Part shown: positions 61,372-64,000 of the stretch, in pieces
Numbering within the stretch: the stretch's first letter is position 1
Layout: each line of letters starts with the position of its first letter
NCBI RefSeq assembly: GCF_043195095.1
Contig: NZ_JBAFWN010000010.1
Strand: one strand, 5' to 3'
Source of the DNA: NCEH01 sp043195095
GTDB lineage: Bacteria; Pseudomonadota; Alphaproteobacteria; Rhizobiales; Xanthobacteraceae
DNA: 64,000 nucleotides
The notes under the pieces: model-generated
Told to the model about the DNA's origin: nothing
Databases searched by the model: none
The model's input: only the letters and a program-made list of their open reading frames with translations
Made by a program: the position numbers and the translations under genes

Positions 61372-62436
61372 CTAACCGCCGGTGGTGCTCATATGCCGGT
61401 GGACCGCCGGCTGGCGGGTTTTGCGGTCGATGACGAAGTCATGGCCCTTGGGCTTGCGGAAGATCGCCGCGTCGATGGCGGCCTGGAGCACGCCGTCGTC
61501 CGGCGAGGCGCGCAGTGGCGCGCGCAGGTCCGCGGCATCTTCCTGGCCGAGGCACATGAACAGGGTGCCGGTGCAGGTGACGCGCACGCGGTTGCAGCCT
61601 TCGCAGAAATTGTGCGTCAGCGGGGTGATGAGCCCGAGCCGGCCGCCGGTCTCCTTCACCTCCAGATACCGCGCCGGGCCGCCGGTGCGATAGTCGATGT
61701 CGGTCAAGGTGTAGCGCTGCGCCAGCTGCTCGCGCACCTGCGAGAGCGGGAGATACTGGTCCACCCGTTCCGCGCCCACTTCCCCGAGCGGCATCACCTC
61801 GATCAGGGAGAGGTCGTGGCCCTCGCCGTGGCACCATTCCATGATGGAGGCGATCTCGTGCTCGTTCACGTCCTTGAGCGCGACCGCGTTGATCTTCACA
61901 TGGATGCCGGCGGCCTTGGCGGCCTTGACGCCCTCCAGCACCTTGCCGAGATCGCCCCAGCGGGTGATGGCGCGGAATTTTTCCGCATCCAGCGTGTCGA
62001 TGGAGACATTGATGCGCTTCACCCCGCAGGCGGCGAGATCGGCGGCATAGCGGGCGAGCTGGGAGCCGTTGGTGGTGACGGTGAGTTCTTCCAGCTGGCC
62101 GGTGTCGAGATGGCGCGAGAGCGAGCGGAACAGGGTCATCACGTCGCGCCGCACCAGCGGCTCGCCGCCCGTGAGGCGCAGCTTGCGCACGCCGCGCGCC
62201 ACGAACGCCGTGCACAGGCGGTCCAGCTCCTCGAGCGTCAGAAGATCCTGCTTGGGCAGGAAGTTCATATGCTCGGACATGCAATAGACACAGCGGAAGT
62301 CGCACCGGTCCGTCACCGAGACCCGCAGATAGGTGACCGCCCGGCCGAAATTATCCACCAGCGGCCCGAGGGCACTGCCGGCGGCATTGCCGCGGTCGCT
62401 GACATCTCTCAAGGCTCGGCTCACGCTCTGCTCCAT
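61372..62436 (-). CDS. moaA: GTP 3',8-cyclase MoaA
   Basis: Radical-SAM enzyme of the first molybdenum cofactor step. The 354-residue protein has the SAM cluster motif CDFRCVYC (C45/C49/C52) and the second cluster CEGCNRVRV...C (C278, C281, C295, CX2CX13C). The C-terminal Gly-Gly pair needed in this family is present. Core motifs KLRLTGGEPLVRRD and RINVSIDTLD are intact. The ATG at 62436 has a GTGGGGAA site; a longer open frame upstream has no family match. Divergent from the DUF971 gene. MoaC and other cofactor genes are not in the window. Confidence 0.96.
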   Translation of the reverse strand: MEQSVSRALRDVSDRGNAAGSALGPLVDNFGRAVTYLRVSVTDRCDFRCVYCMSEHMNFLPKQDLLTLEELDRLCTAFVARGVRKLRLTGGEPLVRRDVMTLFRSLSRHLDTGQLEELTVTTNGSQLARYAADLAACGVKRINVSIDTLDAEKFRAITRWGDLGKVLEGVKAAKAAGIHVKINAVALKDVNEHEIASIMEWCHGEGHDLSLIEVMPLGEVGAERVDQYLPLSQVREQLAQRYTLTDIDYRTGGPARYLEVKETGGRLGLITPLTHNFCEGCNRVRVTCTGTLFMCLGQEDAADLRAPLRASPDDGVLQAAIDAAIFRKPKGHDFVIDRKTRQPAVHRHMSTTGG

Positions 62437-62561
62437 TTCCCCACGGCTTTGTGCTTCGTCGGTCTGACGCCGGACTGAACCTCCATTATATCGTATGCCC
62501 AGCACCAATTCATAGGCCCCGGCCATCACAGCCGCGACACGGCCCGCGACAGGAGAGCGAC

Positions 62562-62939
62562 ATGACATCGGCTGACCCGGCCGCGCCGGAGATCTGGCCC
62601 ACGGAAGTGCGGCTGATCCACGACAAGCACGCCCTTCAGGTGAGCTTCGACGATGGCTCCAGCTTCACCTTGCCGGCGGAATACCTGCGCGTGGAAAGCC
62701 CCTCGGCGGAGGTGCAAGGCCATGCGCCGCACGAGAAGATCACCGTGCCCGGCAAGCGCGCGGTGCGCATCGTCGCGGTGGAGCCGGTGGGCAGCTATGC
62801 GGTGCGCCTCGGCTTCGACGACGGCCACGGCACCGGGCTTTATACGTGGCCGTTGCTGCGCACGCTGGGCCTGGAGCAGGAGACGCGCTTCGCAGCCTAT
62901 CTCGAAGCCTTGCAGGCGCAGGGCCTCTCGCGGGGATAG
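62562..62939 (+). CDS. DUF971 domain protein
   Basis: A 125-residue protein with the DUF971 (GBBH-like N-terminal) fold: IWPTEVRLIHDKHALQVSFDDG, LPAEYLRVESPSAEVQGHA, VRIVAVEPVGSYAVRLGFDDGHGTGLYTW. Family members are often linked with iron-sulfur or cofactor genes; here it is divergent from moaA, which uses two iron-sulfur clusters. An AGGAG site precedes the ATG. Its precise function is unknown. Confidence 0.9.
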   Translation: MTSADPAAPEIWPTEVRLIHDKHALQVSFDDGSSFTLPAEYLRVESPSAEVQGHAPHEKITVPGKRAVRIVAVEPVGSYAVRLGFDDGHGTGLYTWPLLRTLGLEQETRFAAYLEALQAQGLSRG

Positions 62940-62977
62940 GGCGCTCTCGCGGGTGGACTTTGCCTTGAGGCTGATTT

Positions 62978-63085
62978 CGTCATGGCCGGGCGTGTCCCCG
63001 CCATCCACGCCGGGCCGCCCGCACGGCCTTTGAAAGCCAGTGCAGCCGGTGCCGCGTGGATGCACGGGACGCGCCCGTGCATGAC
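62978..63085 (+). repeat. 108-bp palindromic interspersed repeat, copy 3
   Basis: Same orientation and order as copies 1 and 2, with the right-hand ATGCACGGG...CCCGTGCAT hairpin perfect. It lies between the convergent ends of the DUF971 gene and fhs. Unlike the other two copies it ends before reaching the minus-strand gene's stop. Confidence 0.92.
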
Positions 63086-63136
63086 GGTGCTCTGCCGGAC
63101 ACCCGCCGCGCTAGGGTGCGGATTGGTCCTAGGGCG

Positions 63137-64000
63137 TCAGGAGAGCCCGCCGATGACGCCGTGCGCATCCACGAAGATGTGTTCGGCCGCCGGCACCGAG
63201 GGCAGGCCCGGCATGGTCATGATGTCGCCCGCCAGCGCCACCACGAAGCCGGCGCCGGCGGAAAGGCGCACCTCGCGCACCGGCAGGGTGTGATCGCTCG
63301 GCGCGTTGCGCGCCTTGGGGTCGGCCGAGAAGCTGTATTGCGTCTTGGCCATGCACACCGGCAGGCGGCCGAAACCGGCTGCTTCCAGCTCGGCGAGACG
63401 CGCGGCGGCGGTGGCGCTGAAGCTCACGCCGCCCGCATGATAGATGCGCTTGGCGACCGTCTCGATCTTCTGCGCCAGGGGCATCTCGTCGGGGTAGAGC
63501 GGGCTGAACGCGTTCGGGCGCGCGGCGAGCGCCACCACCTCGTGCGCCAGGGCTTCCGCGCCGACGCCGCCGTCCGACCAATGGGTGCACACGTGCACGT
63601 TGACGCCGAGCGCGGCGAGGGTGGAGCGCACCACCTCTACCTCGCCGGGCGTGTCGGAGGTGAAGCGGTTCAGCGCCACCACCACCGGCACGCCGAAGCC
63701 GCGCATGTTCTCCACATGGCGCACCAGATTGTCGATGCCGGTATGGACGGCGGCGAGATTCTCGCCGTTGAGTTCCTTCACGGCGACGCCGCCGTGCATC
63801 TTCAGCGCCCGGATGGTCGCGACCACCACCACCGCGTCGGGGGCAAGGCCGGCCTGGCGGCACTTGATGTCCATGAATTTTTCCGCGCCGAGATCCGCGC
63901 CGAAGCCGGCTTCGGTGACCACGTAATCGGCCAGCGCCAGGGCGCTGCGGGTGGCGATCACGCTGTTGCAGCCGTGGGCGATGTTGGCGAACGGCCCGCC
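63137..64000 (-). CDS. fhs: Formate-tetrahydrofolate ligase, C-terminal part (cut by window edge)
   Basis: ATP-dependent ligation of formate to tetrahydrofolate, entry of formate into folate one-carbon metabolism. The visible 287 residues begin GGPFANIAHGCNSVIATR at the window edge, then YVVTEAGFGADLGAEKF, IRALKMHGG, NGENLAAVHTGIDNLVRH, VVALNRFTSDTPGEVEVV and the C-terminal LSAGAGFVVALAGDIMTMPGLP. All are standard FTHFS segments. The N-terminal half, with the ATP loop, lies beyond the window. Together with fae it supports one-carbon assimilation in this organism. Confidence 0.96.
   Translation of the reverse strand, partial: GGPFANIAHGCNSVIATRSALALADYVVTEAGFGADLGAEKFMDIKCRQAGLAPDAVVVVATIRALKMHGGVAVKELNGENLAAVHTGIDNLVRHVENMRGFGVPVVVALNRFTSDTPGEVEVVRSTLAALGVNVHVCTHWSDGGVGAEALAHEVVALAARPNAFSPLYPDEMPLAQKIETVAKRIYHAGGVSFSATAAARLAELEAAGFGRLPVCMAKTQYSFSADPKARNAPSDHTLPVREVRLSAGAGFVVALAGDIMTMPGLPSVPAAEHIFVDAHGVIGGLS

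Overview
The window is GC-rich, densely coded chromosomal DNA from an alphaproteobacterium, most probably a Hyphomicrobiales (Rhizobiales) member such as Xanthobacteraceae. Support for this is the gene order (sucA-sucB-...-lpdA; lgt-MidA-like-pgeF-lipoprotein-prs; ispB-DUF2007-methyltransferase-S49; TPR protein divergent from ispE) and three copies of the 'MAGLVPAIHA'-type palindromic repeat. A formaldehyde-activating enzyme (fae) and the end of formate-tetrahydrofolate ligase (fhs) suggest one-carbon metabolism or facultative methylotrophy. A perfect 16-bp parS site suggests the window lies in the origin-proximal part of the chromosome. The genus is inference.

Layout. 0-6.6 kb: 2-oxoglutarate dehydrogenase operon (sucA, sucB, lpdA) with a DUF4160/DUF2442 pair between sucB and lpdA. 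6.6-11.9 kb: small secreted protein, VOC protein, membrane protein, xerC, a metal-sensor-like PadR regulator with palindromic sites, parS, UPF0178 and a PAP2 phosphatase. 11.9-16.5 kb (minus strand): lgt, MidA-like methyltransferase, pgeF, a lipoprotein and prs. 16.7-24.5 kb: ubiK-like, ybjN-like, proC, TetR, csaA, fae, a secreted glycoside hydrolase, a SAF-domain oxidoreductase and a metallophosphoesterase. 24.6-29.1 kb: Spy/CpxP-like protein, MFS transporter, secreted protein, LysR and DoxX.

29.1-46.1 kb is the accessory region. An AT-rich leader precedes a hypothetical protein with a ChW-like motif and a 1202-residue RTX protein made almost wholly of 74/78-residue supermodules. Two SapC-like proteins, a GT4 glycosyltransferase, a type I secretion ABC protein and an HlyD adaptor follow. 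A convergent three-gene cluster encodes a methyltransferase and two large GT2-type proteins. The likely joint function is export, and perhaps glycosylation, of a calcium-binding surface protein.

46.4-64 kb is mostly housekeeping: TPR exoprotein, ispE, YnfA family, an S53 peptidase with a DUF4114-like C-terminus, ispB, DUF2007, a TrmN6-like methyltransferase, S49 peptidase, MacA/MacB, an EamA transporter, moaA, DUF971 and partial fhs. A 109-bp palindromic repeat occurs three times, each time between convergent gene ends. No tRNA, rRNA, CRISPR array or insertion sequence was recognised.
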